In this document: piece after piece, positions 16,649-25,327 of the stretch | Position numbering within the stretch: position 1 is the first letter of the stretch | Layout: each line of letters begins with the position of its first letter | Assembly (NCBI RefSeq): GCF_900113005.1 | Contig: NZ_FONW01000008.1 | Coordinates: 153,325-217,324, forward strand | Source: Sunxiuqinia elliptica | Lineage (GTDB): Bacteria; Bacteroidota; Bacteroidia; Bacteroidales; Prolixibacteraceae | Length of the DNA: 64,000 bases | Reading direction: 5' to 3' | Notes under the pieces: model-generated | Database searches by the model: none | Told to the model about the DNA's origin: nothing | Seen by the model: the letters and a program-made list of their open reading frames with translations, nothing else | Translations under genes and position numbers: made by a program

Positions 16649-17827
16649 ATGAAAATTTTGAATCTCATCCTTCTGTTTGGCTGTTTCACTCTACTTTATG
16701 CTTCCTGCCAAACTCCGAAAACATCGGATAAACCAATCGTACAGGTATTATGGAGCCAAGCCGACAGCAGCCACAACAACTATCGTATTCCTTCGCTTTT
16801 AGTGACTCCCCAACACACCCTTTTGGCTTTTGCCGAAGGACGTGAAGGCGGAGATTCCGGCGATATCGACATCTTGCTGCGTCGCTCAACCGACCAGGGA
16901 CGTAGCTGGGAAGAGCAGATTGTAGTCTGGGACGACGGCCCCAATACCTGTGGAAATCCGTGTCCGGTTGTTGACCAAACCAGCGGACGTATTTACCTGT
17001 TCATGACATGGAATTTAGGAAGTGATTCGGAAGATGCCATCATTCGCAAGCAAAGCCAGCAGACACGTATTCCTTACCTGTGCTATTCGGATGACGACGG
17101 GCAAACTTGGTCCGAACCGATTTCCCTGAAAACCACTTGCAAAGATCCAGATTGGGGATGGTATGCCACCGGCCCCGGAGTTGGGATCCAGCTACAAGCA
17201 GCAGCTTACAAAAATCGCTTGGTTATTCCGTGCAATAACAGCTACACCGTTGAGCAGGACGCTGAAGCCGTCAAGGGAACTTTCGGCTATGGTGCGCACG
17301 TCCTGTTGAGTGATGATGGCGGAGCCAGCTGGCGAATGAGCGAATTAATCCATCCCAAGGTCAACGAAAGCCAGGTCGTTGAACTGATCGATGGTACTTT
17401 GATGATGAATATGCGATCCTATCATGGTAAATCCTGTCGTGCCGTATCCTACAGCCACGATGGTGGCGAGAGCTGGTCAGCGCCGGAGCTTGCTCCTCAC
17501 TTGGTTGAATCTGTTTGCCAAGCCAGCACCATTCGCTTAAGCAATCACGCCGGACGCCCTTTGCTCTTTGCCAATCCCGCGGTTCCCCAAGGACGCACTC
17601 ACATGAGCATTCAATGTAGTTTTGATGAGGCCAAGAGTTGGTCCAATTCAAAATTGATTTATGCAGGCCCTTCGGCTTATTCATCCCTGGCCGAACTGCC
17701 CAACGGTCAAATTGGCCTGTTCTTCGAAGCTGGCCAAGATCATCCTTATGAAAAGATGGTCTTTGTTTCGTTCAATCCCAATGAGTTGATCCAGCCCGGA
17801 ACTTTGCTTAGCAAGCAACTCCCCTAA
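16649..17827 (+). CDS. Exo-alpha-sialidase lipoprotein (GH33-like)
   Basis: 392 residues. Lipoprotein signal with lipobox ending at Cys20. The sialidase RIP motif is YRIP (45-48), and at least four Asp-boxes (S-x-D-x-G-x-x-W type) occur at 80-87, 147-154, 221-228 and 269-276, with a degenerate fifth (SFDEAKSW) later. Catalytic candidates: Arg46, the Arg in NMRSYHG (256), Glu240 in VNESQ, and Tyr in AYSSLAE. It would release terminal sialic acid at the cell surface or in the periplasm. No sialic-acid transporter, lyase or epimerase genes adjoin it. Confidence 0.9.
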   Translation: MKILNLILLFGCFTLLYASCQTPKTSDKPIVQVLWSQADSSHNNYRIPSLLVTPQHTLLAFAEGREGGDSGDIDILLRRSTDQGRSWEEQIVVWDDGPNTCGNPCPVVDQTSGRIYLFMTWNLGSDSEDAIIRKQSQQTRIPYLCYSDDDGQTWSEPISLKTTCKDPDWGWYATGPGVGIQLQAAAYKNRLVIPCNNSYTVEQDAEAVKGTFGYGAHVLLSDDGGASWRMSELIHPKVNESQVVELIDGTLMMNMRSYHGKSCRAVSYSHDGGESWSAPELAPHLVESVCQASTIRLSNHAGRPLLFANPAVPQGRTHMSIQCSFDEAKSWSNSKLIYAGPSAYSSLAELPNGQIGLFFEAGQDHPYEKMVFVSFNPNELIQPGTLLSKQLP

Positions 17828-18090
17828 CTTGGGACTCGTTCAAAAAGCAGGTAAAACATTTCAAAACATAAAAAACGTCAGTCAATTGATCCTTTTCTTT
17901 TCGTAAATTGCTCAACTGAAAAAAGGATGAGTCGTTGCAAAAACACATAAGTAGACCACAAAAATCGTTTTTGTAATAAACAGATTTAAGGGCACCCGTT
18001 AACCAACGACCAAAGCTATTCAACATACTATCAACGAGAATTCCCTGATAGCCAACAAACAGCAGGTACCTCATCCAAAATGACAGTTCT
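17828..18090. other. Gap before the small membrane protein
   Basis: 263 bp. No terminator hairpin, promoter box or ORF that I can support. Confidence 0.4.
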
Positions 18091-18318
18091 ATGAACGAAA
18101 AGAAAACAGACCAACTCCTACAAACACTTTTAGCCGGATCGGCCCTGATCGTCCTGGCCGGCGCAATTATGCAGCTTCAACATTACCCGTATGGAGAGCT
18201 TATTTTTGTACTTGGCGTAGCCGCCTGGTTTATTCTCACAGCCATTAAAGTACACATCCGCCGCCGCCGAAAAAGAACGAACAACCAACAAGTAGAAAAC
18301 ACCAATGAACGTAATTAG
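18091..18318 (+). CDS. Small two-helix membrane protein
   Basis: 75 residues: two hydrophobic helices (about 9-28 and 33-51) joined by QLQHYPYGE, then a basic tail RRRRKR. The pattern resembles the N-terminal hairpin of GldL-like proteins. Its stop overlaps the start of the acetyltransferase gene by 14 nt, so the two are probably translationally coupled. Function unknown. Confidence 0.65.
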   Translation: MNEKKTDQLLQTLLAGSALIVLAGAIMQLQHYPYGELIFVLGVAAWFILTAIKVHIRRRRKRTNNQQVENTNERN

Positions 18319-18754
18319 TGTACGCGAACAGCCAGCCTACAAAGACATGGCAATTGCCTATTTCCAGAAGAATTGGAAAGGGGTATTACCAGTCATTTAC
18401 GAAGATTGCATCAATCATAGCATCGAAGCATCGGCGCCTTTGCCCCAATGGTATCTGCTCATGAATGAAGACAAAATCATCGGCTGCGCCGGACTAATTA
18501 CCAACGATTTCATCAGTCGGATGGATCTGTATCCGTGGGTGTGTGCCTTATTTATCGAAGAGCAGCACCGCGGAAATAGCTATGGATCTATTCTGTTGGA
18601 ACAGGTAAAAAAAGACTCGGCAAAAGCCGGATTTCAATCCCTCTACCTGTGTACCGACCACATTGGTTATTACGAAAAATACGGGTTTAACTACCTCGCA
18701 CAAGGCTACCATCCCTGGGGCGAAAAATCCCGAATTTATCAAGCCCAATTATAA
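18305..18754 (+). CDS. GNAT family N-acetyltransferase
   Basis: 149 residues. Acetyl-CoA-binding motif A is in ALFIEEQHRGNSYGSILLEQ (beta strand plus Arg/Gly loop), and the C-terminal YYEKYGFNYLAQG block is typical of the fold. Substrate not predictable. It overlaps the upstream membrane-protein gene and precedes a second GNAT gene by 37 nt, forming a three-gene run. Confidence 0.85.
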   Translation: MNVISVREQPAYKDMAIAYFQKNWKGVLPVIYEDCINHSIEASAPLPQWYLLMNEDKIIGCAGLITNDFISRMDLYPWVCALFIEEQHRGNSYGSILLEQVKKDSAKAGFQSLYLCTDHIGYYEKYGFNYLAQGYHPWGEKSRIYQAQL

Positions 18755-18791
18755 CCAGCGCCAATCATTGAATCAATTGAAGTCAGCAAGC

Positions 18792-19643
18792 ATGGAAATC
18801 AAATCGCTCCGTCACGTCCCATTCGACCAAATCTATGAAGCGTTCAGCCAAGCGTTCGTCGATTACGAAATGCAATTGAGCAAGCAGCAATTACAAAGCA
18901 TGCTGAACCGGCGTGGTTTTGTTCCTGAATTATCGGTTGCTGCTTTCGAAAAGGGCTCCATCGTTGCGTTTACTTTCAATGGCATTGGGAATTTCAAGGA
19001 ACGGTCAACTGCGTACGACACCGGAACCGGCACCATCAAGGCTTTCCGTGGACAAGGATTGGCCACCAAACTGTTCAAACACGCCATTCCAATCCTTAAA
19101 GCAGCCGGAATTGAGCAATACCTGCTCGAAGTGTTGCAACACAACAGCCCGGCAGTATCCGTCTATCAGAAGTTAGGCTTCGAAATTAGCCGGGAGTTTA
19201 ATTACTTCATTCAAGAGAACGAACAGCTCAATCTTAAGCGATCAACATCCGACGCTTCTTATCGCATTCAGCCCATTAGTTTAGCGACTTGCAGACAGCT
19301 GAGCAAGTTTGGAGACTTCTCCCCCTCCTGGCAAAACACATTCGATGCGATTGAGCGAAAGCCAGACGCTTTTAAAATCTTTGCGGCCCAGCTTAACCAG
19401 GAAATTGTTGGCTATGTCATCCTCGAAGTAAGCTCGGGCGACCTTCCTCAATTGGCCGTTGCCAAAAATCACCGTAGAAAAGGAGTTGGCAGCTTGCTTC
19501 TTCAGGAAGCACTAAACTGGAATCAAAACGATTCAATTAAAATCATCAATGCTGAAGTATCTTGCGATTCACTTAATCGTTTTTTAGAGTCGAAAAACAT
19601 TCTTGTTACAGGCAAACAATTTGAAATGACCAGGCAACTCTGA
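18792..19643 (+). CDS. Tandem-domain GNAT acetyltransferase
   Basis: 283 residues from ATG 18792; the frame extends upstream into the previous gene but without homology. Two GNAT modules: the first (about 1-140) with AFRGQGLATKLFKHAI and a VYQKLGFEI motif B, the second (about 155-283) with AVAKNHRRKGVGSLLLQEAL. The first motif has the usual Gln-Gly-Leu-Ala loop. One module may be structural only. Substrate unknown. Last gene of the run. Confidence 0.85.
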   Translation: MEIKSLRHVPFDQIYEAFSQAFVDYEMQLSKQQLQSMLNRRGFVPELSVAAFEKGSIVAFTFNGIGNFKERSTAYDTGTGTIKAFRGQGLATKLFKHAIPILKAAGIEQYLLEVLQHNSPAVSVYQKLGFEISREFNYFIQENEQLNLKRSTSDASYRIQPISLATCRQLSKFGDFSPSWQNTFDAIERKPDAFKIFAAQLNQEIVGYVILEVSSGDLPQLAVAKNHRRKGVGSLLLQEALNWNQNDSIKIINAEVSCDSLNRFLESKNILVTGKQFEMTRQL

Positions 19644-20099
19644 ACCTCATTTCATAATCACCAATCACGGACAACCTCTTCTTATTTGCCCAAAAACACA
19701 CAAAACTTGCTTACTTCTTGAACCGACTGTCTTATTCTTCAAAAAAACCCTGACAATCAGCGACTTTTTAACGTTTTTTATGATTTTCGACAAGTATCCA
19801 CACTGTAAAGTGCTAATTCAATGACATACTAGCCATCAATACATTAAGCCTATCTCTGTTTTAAGTATATCAATCAATGAACAATAAAAGGTTCGGAAAT
19901 CACGTATTGATTTCCCCTATTCAACTATCGTTTATTTGCCCCGTTGCTGGCAACAATAAAAGATCTGCAGGTCTTAAAAGCAATCGACCCTTTGAGTAAA
20001 ACAAGAATAAAACCTCTTGCCTTGCTCATCCAATACTCTTCCTGTATACTTTCTTATCAATTTTAGCACAATAGCCCGTCATCAACACACACAAGCATT
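19644..20099. other. Long gap before the peroxiredoxin
   Basis: 456 bp, A/T-rich. A 40-codon ORF at 19877-19999 has no recognisable features and is not called. No clear TAnnTTTG box or terminator seen. It probably carries the peroxiredoxin promoter. Confidence 0.4.
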
Positions 20100-20840
20100 A
20101 TGAAAACGAGAATAACACTTTTCTTAATCAGCATCCTCTTTGCAGGCCTAGCTGAAGCTCAAAACAAGCAGATTCCTCTTATTGGCTCCAAAGCTCCTTC
20201 ATTTACTGCCCAATCAACTGTCGGCGAATTTACATTTCCAGATGACTTCGGCTCCAGCTGGAAAATCCTCTTTAGCCATCCCAAAGACTTCACGCCTGTT
20301 TGCTCTTCGGAACTACTTGAACTTGCTTACCTTTATGAGAAACTTGCCAAAATGAATGTCAAGTTTGCCGTTATCTCTACCGATGAGGTTAATCAACACC
20401 GCATGTGGAAAGCCCACTTGGAGGAACTCGACTATAAAAACCGAGGAAAACAACAGATTCATTTTCCATTAATCGAAGACCCAAACATGCAATCGTCCAT
20501 AAAATACGGAATGTTGCATTCTCCGGCCAGTACCAGCCGCGATATTCGAGGGGTTTATATTCTGGATCCCAACAACATGGTACGTTCGATCAACTTCTAT
20601 CCCATCGAGGTGGGACGAAACATGTTGGAGATTGAGCGAACCATTGCCGCCTTGCAAACAGCCGATGCCACTCAATTGCTAACACCTGCCAATTGGGAGC
20701 TGGGAGATGATATGCTTGTTCCCTACTATCCATACACTTCAAAAGACTTGGCCGAAAATCCAAGCCTGCAAAACGACTATTATAATGTAGGAGATCGGAT
20801 GTGGTTTAAGAAATCAACAGCAAGTTTAACTTCAAGATAA
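20100..20840 (+). CDS. Exported 1-Cys peroxiredoxin (Prx6-like)
   Basis: 246 residues. A signal peptide (about 1-20, ending GLAEAQ) precedes a thioredoxin-fold peroxiredoxin domain. The peroxidatic motif is PKDFTPVC (61-68); Cys68 is the only cysteine in the protein, so it is a 1-Cys enzyme needing an external reductant. The long C-terminal part with TPANWELGDDMLVP is typical of the Prx6 subfamily. It would reduce peroxides in the periplasm; most Prx6 proteins are cytoplasmic. Monocistronic, closed by a terminator. Confidence 0.9.
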   Translation: MKTRITLFLISILFAGLAEAQNKQIPLIGSKAPSFTAQSTVGEFTFPDDFGSSWKILFSHPKDFTPVCSSELLELAYLYEKLAKMNVKFAVISTDEVNQHRMWKAHLEELDYKNRGKQQIHFPLIEDPNMQSSIKYGMLHSPASTSRDIRGVYILDPNNMVRSINFYPIEVGRNMLEIERTIAALQTADATQLLTPANWELGDDMLVPYYPYTSKDLAENPSLQNDYYNVGDRMWFKKSTASLTSR

Positions 20841-20886
20841 TAACATTGCGATTCATCTATAATAATGCAATGAATTAAACAGCAGG

Positions 20887-20910
20887 AAAAAGGGAGGAAG
20901 CTCCCTTTTT
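20887..20910 (+). terminator. Terminator of the peroxiredoxin gene
   Basis: AAAAAGGGAG (20887-20896) and CTCCCTTTTT (20901-20910) with tetraloop GAAG; perfect 10-bp stem. Confidence 0.85.
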
Positions 20911-21005
20911 CTATTTCAGATTCGGCAACAACATCCGATCAAATCCACTATCTTTATTTTGAGAATCAAAAAAAACTCAATCATCGAATCTGATCTGCTA
21001 TTTCA

Positions 21006-21407
21006 ATGACCAAACACATCCAGCACATGCAAATCATCCTGTACGTCGACAAGCAGGAAACAAGTACTCATTTTTATCAAAAGCTTTTCAGGTGTGAGCC
21101 GGGCTTGAATGTGCAGGGCATGACTGAATTTTCGCTAAGCGATAACTGTAAACTTGGACTGATGCCCAATAAAGGGATTGCCAAAATACTAGCTAAGCAG
21201 ACTCCTCACCCCAACTTAGGAAATGGGATTCCACGCTGTGAACTCTACTTGTATGTTGACGACCTTCAATTCGAATTTGAGCATGCCAGCAGACTTGGAG
21301 TAAAACAAATTAGTCCCATAGCAAACCGAGATTGGGGAGATCGGGCATGCTACTTTGCCGATCCCGATGGACACATCATTGCCTTTGCCGAAAAAATTAT
21401 CGAATAA
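21006..21407 (+). CDS. VOC (glyoxalase/bleomycin-resistance fold) protein
   Basis: 133 residues. A single paired beta-alpha-beta-beta-beta unit: MQIILYVDKQETSTHFYQK at the start, ELYLYVDD in the middle and the family-typical ACYFADPDGHIIAFAEK at the end, where Glu may be a metal ligand. The family includes dioxygenases, glyoxalases and antibiotic-binding proteins; the activity cannot be fixed here. Cytoplasmic. Confidence 0.82.
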   Translation: MTKHIQHMQIILYVDKQETSTHFYQKLFRCEPGLNVQGMTEFSLSDNCKLGLMPNKGIAKILAKQTPHPNLGNGIPRCELYLYVDDLQFEFEHASRLGVKQISPIANRDWGDRACYFADPDGHIIAFAEKIIE

Positions 21408-21524
21408 GCAACTCAGCTCCACCCCAAAAAGTAATTACCTATTCTCTACTAATCAAGCTTTAAAAGAGCAGGCCCTCTTCATCCAAAAAAAATTGCAAAA
21501 AAACATAACAAATTGCAACCTCCA

Positions 21525-21608
21525 ATGAAAAAGCTTGTCTCTATCTTTGAAGCTGCTCTGCTAAGCCTGCAGGGCTGCGCCTTTTTTGGACTAGAACACG
21601 TACAATGA
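21525..21608 (+). CDS. Possible 27-residue micro-lipoprotein or remnant
   Basis: ATG at 21525, stop 21606-21608. The product starts MKK, has a hydrophobic stretch EAALLSLQGC that reads as a lipobox (LQGC) and ends nine residues later. It is either a tiny lipoprotein, a decayed lipoprotein gene, or chance. It lies 22 nt upstream of the repeat-protein gene in the same direction. Confidence 0.25.
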   Translation: MKKLVSIFEAALLSLQGCAFFGLEHVQ

Positions 21609-21630
21609 TCAGAAAAAATTACTTAACCAA

Positions 21631-22944
21631 ATGAAGACATTTTTAGTTACCACCCTTGTTTGGCTTTTAGCCATCAATCAACTTAGTGCCCAAAGCTATG
21701 GCAACTACGACAAAGTTCCTTTTGCTTTTGGCATTTTTCCACCTCTCAGCACCAACGGTACCAATGCAGGGAATTGCATCAATCAAGTATCACTAAACCT
21801 CATCTCCGGCTATTCGGCAGGGCTCTCAGGAATTGAGTTTGCCGGCTTTAGCAATACCGAGCGTGACTTTGTTCGAGGAGCCCAGTTCGCTGGTTTTGGA
21901 AACTTTGTAAATGGCGATTTTACCGGATTTCAGTTTGCCGGCTTTAGCAACTTTAACCGTGCTGTTTCCCGGGGTTTCCAGTTTGCTGGTTTTGCCAACT
22001 TCAACTACAGCGAAGCACACGGCGTTTTGGCATCGGGATTTGCCAATTTCACCAATGGAAAATCAATGGCTATTCAGCTTGCAGGCTTTGCCAACTTTTG
22101 TGAAGATGTGGATGGCATGCAAGCATCAGGATTTGCCAATGTCGTCAAAGGAAATGGCCGAGCAGTGCAGCTTGCTGGTTTTGCCAACATCACCATGGGA
22201 GAAGTCCACGGTGTTCAGGCAGCAGGTTTCTTAAATATTAGCAAGAACAAAATGGAAAAGGTTCAAGCTGCTGGCTTTATGAATGCGGCTGCCGGTGACG
22301 TGGAAGGACTTCAGTTAGCCGGTTTTGGTAACTTTTCTCGAGGCCATGTTGACGGAGCCCAGATCTCAGGTTTTATCAACGTCGCCAAACAGCTGGACGG
22401 GTTCCAGCTTGGATTTATCAATATCACAGATTCATTGGAGAATGGCGTTCCTGTGGGCTTTCTCAGCTTTGTCCGGAAAAACGGATTCCGCGAATTCGAA
22501 TTCTCAGCCAGCGAAGCCTTTAATGCACAACTAGCCTTCAAGACAGGAGTTAAACAGTTCTACAATATTTTTGCCATTGGCAGTCAGTTTGTTGGAAATG
22601 ATTTTGCCTGGGGCCTTGGGTATGGATTAGGAACCCACCTGATTGCAACCGATAAGTTCCGCACCCAACTGGAATTGATGTCTTTCCATGTCAACGAAAA
22701 TGATAACTGGACAAGCACTTACAATAGCCTTCAGCAGATAAAACTGAATTTCTCAAAAGCAATAAATGAAAACCTTTCGCTTTTTGCCGGACCAACAGTG
22801 AACCTGATGCTTTCGGATAACACCCGCAAAGATGGGCAAGCTTTTGAGAGTCATTTTGCTCCTTACCATTTATTTAGCCACAAAGGTGATAAACATAGCC
22901 TAAAAGGCTGGATTGGATTAAATATTGGCCTTCGCATCAGCTAA
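21631..22944 (+). CDS. Surface/outer-membrane protein with 16-residue AGFxN repeats
   Basis: 437 residues. Signal peptide (about 1-20, ending QLSAQ). Residues 67-280 form a tandem repeat with a period of 16: units of the type QxAGFxNxxxGxxxGx, their AGF/SGF cores at 71, 87, 103, 119, 135, 151, 166, 182, 198, 214, 230 and 246, then degenerate ones. This resembles the LA_2272-type surface repeat family of Leptospira and Bacteroidota. Residues 285-437 look like a transmembrane beta-barrel segment or strand-rich domain. A regular beta structure for the repeat is inferred. Function unknown. Confidence 0.75.
   Translation: MKTFLVTTLVWLLAINQLSAQSYGNYDKVPFAFGIFPPLSTNGTNAGNCINQVSLNLISGYSAGLSGIEFAGFSNTERDFVRGAQFAGFGNFVNGDFTGFQFAGFSNFNRAVSRGFQFAGFANFNYSEAHGVLASGFANFTNGKSMAIQLAGFANFCEDVDGMQASGFANVVKGNGRAVQLAGFANITMGEVHGVQAAGFLNISKNKMEKVQAAGFMNAAAGDVEGLQLAGFGNFSRGHVDGAQISGFINVAKQLDGFQLGFINITDSLENGVPVGFLSFVRKNGFREFEFSASEAFNAQLAFKTGVKQFYNIFAIGSQFVGNDFAWGLGYGLGTHLIATDKFRTQLELMSFHVNENDNWTSTYNSLQQIKLNFSKAINENLSLFAGPTVNLMLSDNTRKDGQAFESHFAPYHLFSHKGDKHSLKGWIGLNIGLRIS
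21829..22470 (+). repeat. Tandem 48-bp coding repeat (16 residues)
   Basis: About 13 to 14 units encode the AGFxN repeat. Units are diverged in DNA but keep the GGNTTTGCCAAC-like core and a near constant 48-bp period; the spacing is one codon short once, between the cores at residues 151 and 166. Confidence 0.8.
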
Positions 22945-23055
22945 GAACCAATCTAGATAAAGACATAAATTAGCTCATATTGAAAAAATAATCCAAAGAA
23001 TAGCTTTTTAACGCAACCTTCAAGACTTATTTTCATCATAGAAGAAACAATTATT

Positions 23056-23487
23056 ATGAAAATATATTCTTACCTAGTTTTAGCTCTTTTACTTTTTGCA
23101 AGTTGTGAAAAAGAGGAGCTACGAGAACCATCATCACTGCAAGGAAGCTATATCGGAACTTTTCAGCGTGAGGTTGTATGGAGCGAAAGTGACACCGCAA
23201 ATATCACATTGACGTTTGAGGAAAATCGTTGGACTGGCTCTAGCGATAAAAACAAGTATCCGGCACTTTGTAATGGAACCTTTTCAATAGACGGAGACAC
23301 CATCATCTTTGAAAACGATTGTGCATGGACCGCAGAATTTGACGGGACATTAATTCTTGACGGCAAATACCTTTTAACTGAGACAGCCAAAACAATTGAA
23401 TTTTCGAGAGACTATCGATCTGAAACAAAAGATACCTACGTAGATAAATACACGCTGCTGAAGCATGATATAACGATTAATCAATAA
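23056..23487 (+). CDS. Small lipocalin-like lipoprotein, unknown function
   Basis: 143 residues. Lipoprotein signal with lipobox FASC (Cys17), then a beta-rich domain with a GSYIGTFQ start and repeated short strands (ITLTFEENRWTG, GTFSIDGDTIIF, GKYLLTE). The pattern resembles lipocalin-like domains of Bacteroidota lipoproteins. I do not recognise a named family. Convergent with the M49-like gene across a shared terminator. Confidence 0.65.
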   Translation: MKIYSYLVLALLLFASCEKEELREPSSLQGSYIGTFQREVVWSESDTANITLTFEENRWTGSSDKNKYPALCNGTFSIDGDTIIFENDCAWTAEFDGTLILDGKYLLTETAKTIEFSRDYRSETKDTYVDKYTLLKHDITINQ

Positions 23488-23524
23488 GCTGCTTCAGCAA
23501 AGAGTTAGCCAAAACAACAAATAC

Positions 23525-23560
23525 AAAAAACCCGAGGCAGATGATTGTCTCGGGCTTTTT
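23525..23560. terminator. Bidirectional terminator between convergent genes
   Basis: CCCGAGGCA (23531-23539) pairs with TGTCTCGGG (23546-23554, one G-U), flanked by A-run 23525-23530 and T-run 23556-23560, so it works for both strands. Confidence 0.85.
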
Positions 23561-23582
23561 GTATATTCTTCTGAAATTATCT

Positions 23583-25223
23583 TTACAAACCATCCACTTC
23601 AGGTCCTTGCTCAAAAACAATATCGACCGGAATTCCTGCTTCACTGATACGATCCAAGTCAAGTTGTAGCTCTTCGCGAATAAAACCTTTTTCTTCCAAT
23701 AACGATTTAGATTGCTCGTAATCGCCATCACCTTGAATTGTCAAGACCAAATCAGACAAGTCAATCATCGCTTGCTTCATCTTTTCGAAGTTCACACGAT
23801 ACATACCCGTTTCGGCATCACGCTCAAAAGCGCCTTTCTCCTGAAAATAGTAAAAACGGATCATATTGGCTTTACCATGAGCGCTGGCTGCACCAAAACG
23901 CACAGAACGGAAGATTCCGGCCATGAAGGTGACAAAATTATCCATTAAGTCTTTGTCGGTAAATTCGCCCATTTCATGCAATTTGTACACAACCCAAAGG
24001 CCCAAAATGTCAGCTTTACTCTCTTCCAGTGAGGTGTAAGTTTCTTTCAAGGCTTCGCGCACCGTTTGGCTACCGTCTACAGTATTTCCCATTCCCAAGC
24101 CATGAGCCACCTCGTGAAACATCGTGTTTTCGAAGAAAGCATCGAACTTCACATGACCACGCTGTTCTTTCACAATCAGCAAGTCAGTAATTGGCATCAG
24201 GATTTGATCAAACTTGGCTTGCATGGAGTTTTTCAGTTGCAACTTACGACTTCCCTTGTTTGCTCGAACCTGCTCGTCATTGGGCAAGTTAATCGCAATG
24301 GTTTTACTTCCGGCATTGCAATCACCGGCGTAATAAATCACATCGTAAGCATTCAAATCGGAATCAGAACCTGGCATTTCACTCTTGTATTGATCGGCTG
24401 TTGGAAGAGCTTTCTGCAGGTCTGGAAGCAAAGCGGCATACTTCTCCAGCTTTTTACTCCAAGCCTTATCTTTCACCAAAATAAATGCTTCATGTGCTGC
24501 TTTATATCCAAACAACTGGTCTTCGTAATTTTCAATCGGTCCAACAACAAAGTCAATCGTGTTGGTTTTCATATCCATCCATGCCACATCGCTCTCGTAA
24601 TACTCATCAGTCAACAAAGCTTCAGCTCTTAGCTCCAGGTACTTTTTCAAACCTTCATCTTCAGCCAACTCTGCCGCTTGACGTAAGTGTCCAACAGCCT
24701 CTTGAATTTGTTTACTGAAAGCCTCATGATAAGGAATGGCCTTCAATTTACCATCTTCATCCCGACGAATGAGTGTATATAAACTTGTTTTAGATGGTTC
24801 CTCCCACGCCTCAAATTCCGCTTTGGTCATATCAACCGGATAGAAATTGGCTCCGGCAGGTTTTTCCCCATAACCTTCAATGAATGGCTCATTGGCACTC
24901 AAACGTTCCCAAGGTCCATAATTGATTCGGATAAACTTCTCCATTGCCGGACTTGTTGCTTTAGCCAACACCTCCTCTTTATCGCCAAATGCTTCCATCC
25001 AGAATATCTCATTCATAATTTGAGCTGCCTGAAATAAATGTGGAAGCATCTGTTTTTCTTTCTCCGTCAGCACTGATAAATCAGTTGTCAACTTGAAAGA
25101 CACAAACTCATCAGCTTTCTTTTCAATCTCAGTTTTCATACGATTATTTTCTTTAGGCTTACTGGTGCAAGCCCCAAGGAGCAAGCCTGCCCCAATTGTC
25201 ATCAAACAGATAAGGTTCTTCAT
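23583..25223 (-). CDS. M49-like (DPP III family) zinc metallopeptidase lipoprotein
   Basis: 546 residues. Lipoprotein signal with lipobox LGAC (Cys19). The zinc site is HEVAH (370-374), with a second Glu in EESKAD (400-405), and the block GPIENYEDQLFGYKAAHEAF (229-248) is characteristic of the peptidase M49 (dipeptidyl peptidase III) family. Classical M49 enzymes have a six-residue HExxGH; a pentapeptide HExxH form is known in some bacterial members. It is shorter than animal DPP III. Probable role: peptide turnover in the periplasm or at the outer membrane. Single gene. Confidence 0.8.
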   Translation of the reverse strand: MKNLICLMTIGAGLLLGACTSKPKENNRMKTEIEKKADEFVSFKLTTDLSVLTEKEKQMLPHLFQAAQIMNEIFWMEAFGDKEEVLAKATSPAMEKFIRINYGPWERLSANEPFIEGYGEKPAGANFYPVDMTKAEFEAWEEPSKTSLYTLIRRDEDGKLKAIPYHEAFSKQIQEAVGHLRQAAELAEDEGLKKYLELRAEALLTDEYYESDVAWMDMKTNTIDFVVGPIENYEDQLFGYKAAHEAFILVKDKAWSKKLEKYAALLPDLQKALPTADQYKSEMPGSDSDLNAYDVIYYAGDCNAGSKTIAINLPNDEQVRANKGSRKLQLKNSMQAKFDQILMPITDLLIVKEQRGHVKFDAFFENTMFHEVAHGLGMGNTVDGSQTVREALKETYTSLEESKADILGLWVVYKLHEMGEFTDKDLMDNFVTFMAGIFRSVRFGAASAHGKANMIRFYYFQEKGAFERDAETGMYRVNFEKMKQAMIDLSDLVLTIQGDGDYEQSKSLLEEKGFIREELQLDLDRISEAGIPVDIVFEQGPEVDGL

Positions 25224-25258
25224 ATTGTACTAGTTGTTTTGAATTGTCAACAGAACCA

Positions 25259-25266
25259 CAAAAATA
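25259..25266 (-). promoter_or_regulatory. Candidate -7 box of the M49-like gene
   Basis: TATTTTTG on the minus strand fits TAnnTTTG and lies 35 nt before the ATG. No -33 TTG at the usual spacing. Confidence 0.45.
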
Positions 25267-25327
25267 AAGCTATTCCGCAGTTTTTGGTAGTCAATCTGCT
25301 GTTGATTTTAACAGTCCCGGTACTTGT

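Noticed and set aside
19877..19999. 40-codon ORF before the peroxiredoxin
   Set aside because: No features and no start context; recorded only so the gap is not left unexplained.
21829..22470. CRISPR-like periodicity
   Set aside because: The 48-bp period is in frame, coding and without spacers; it is a protein repeat.
24066..24632. 188-codon plus-strand ORF inside the M49-like gene
   Set aside because: Antisense shadow of a strongly supported gene.
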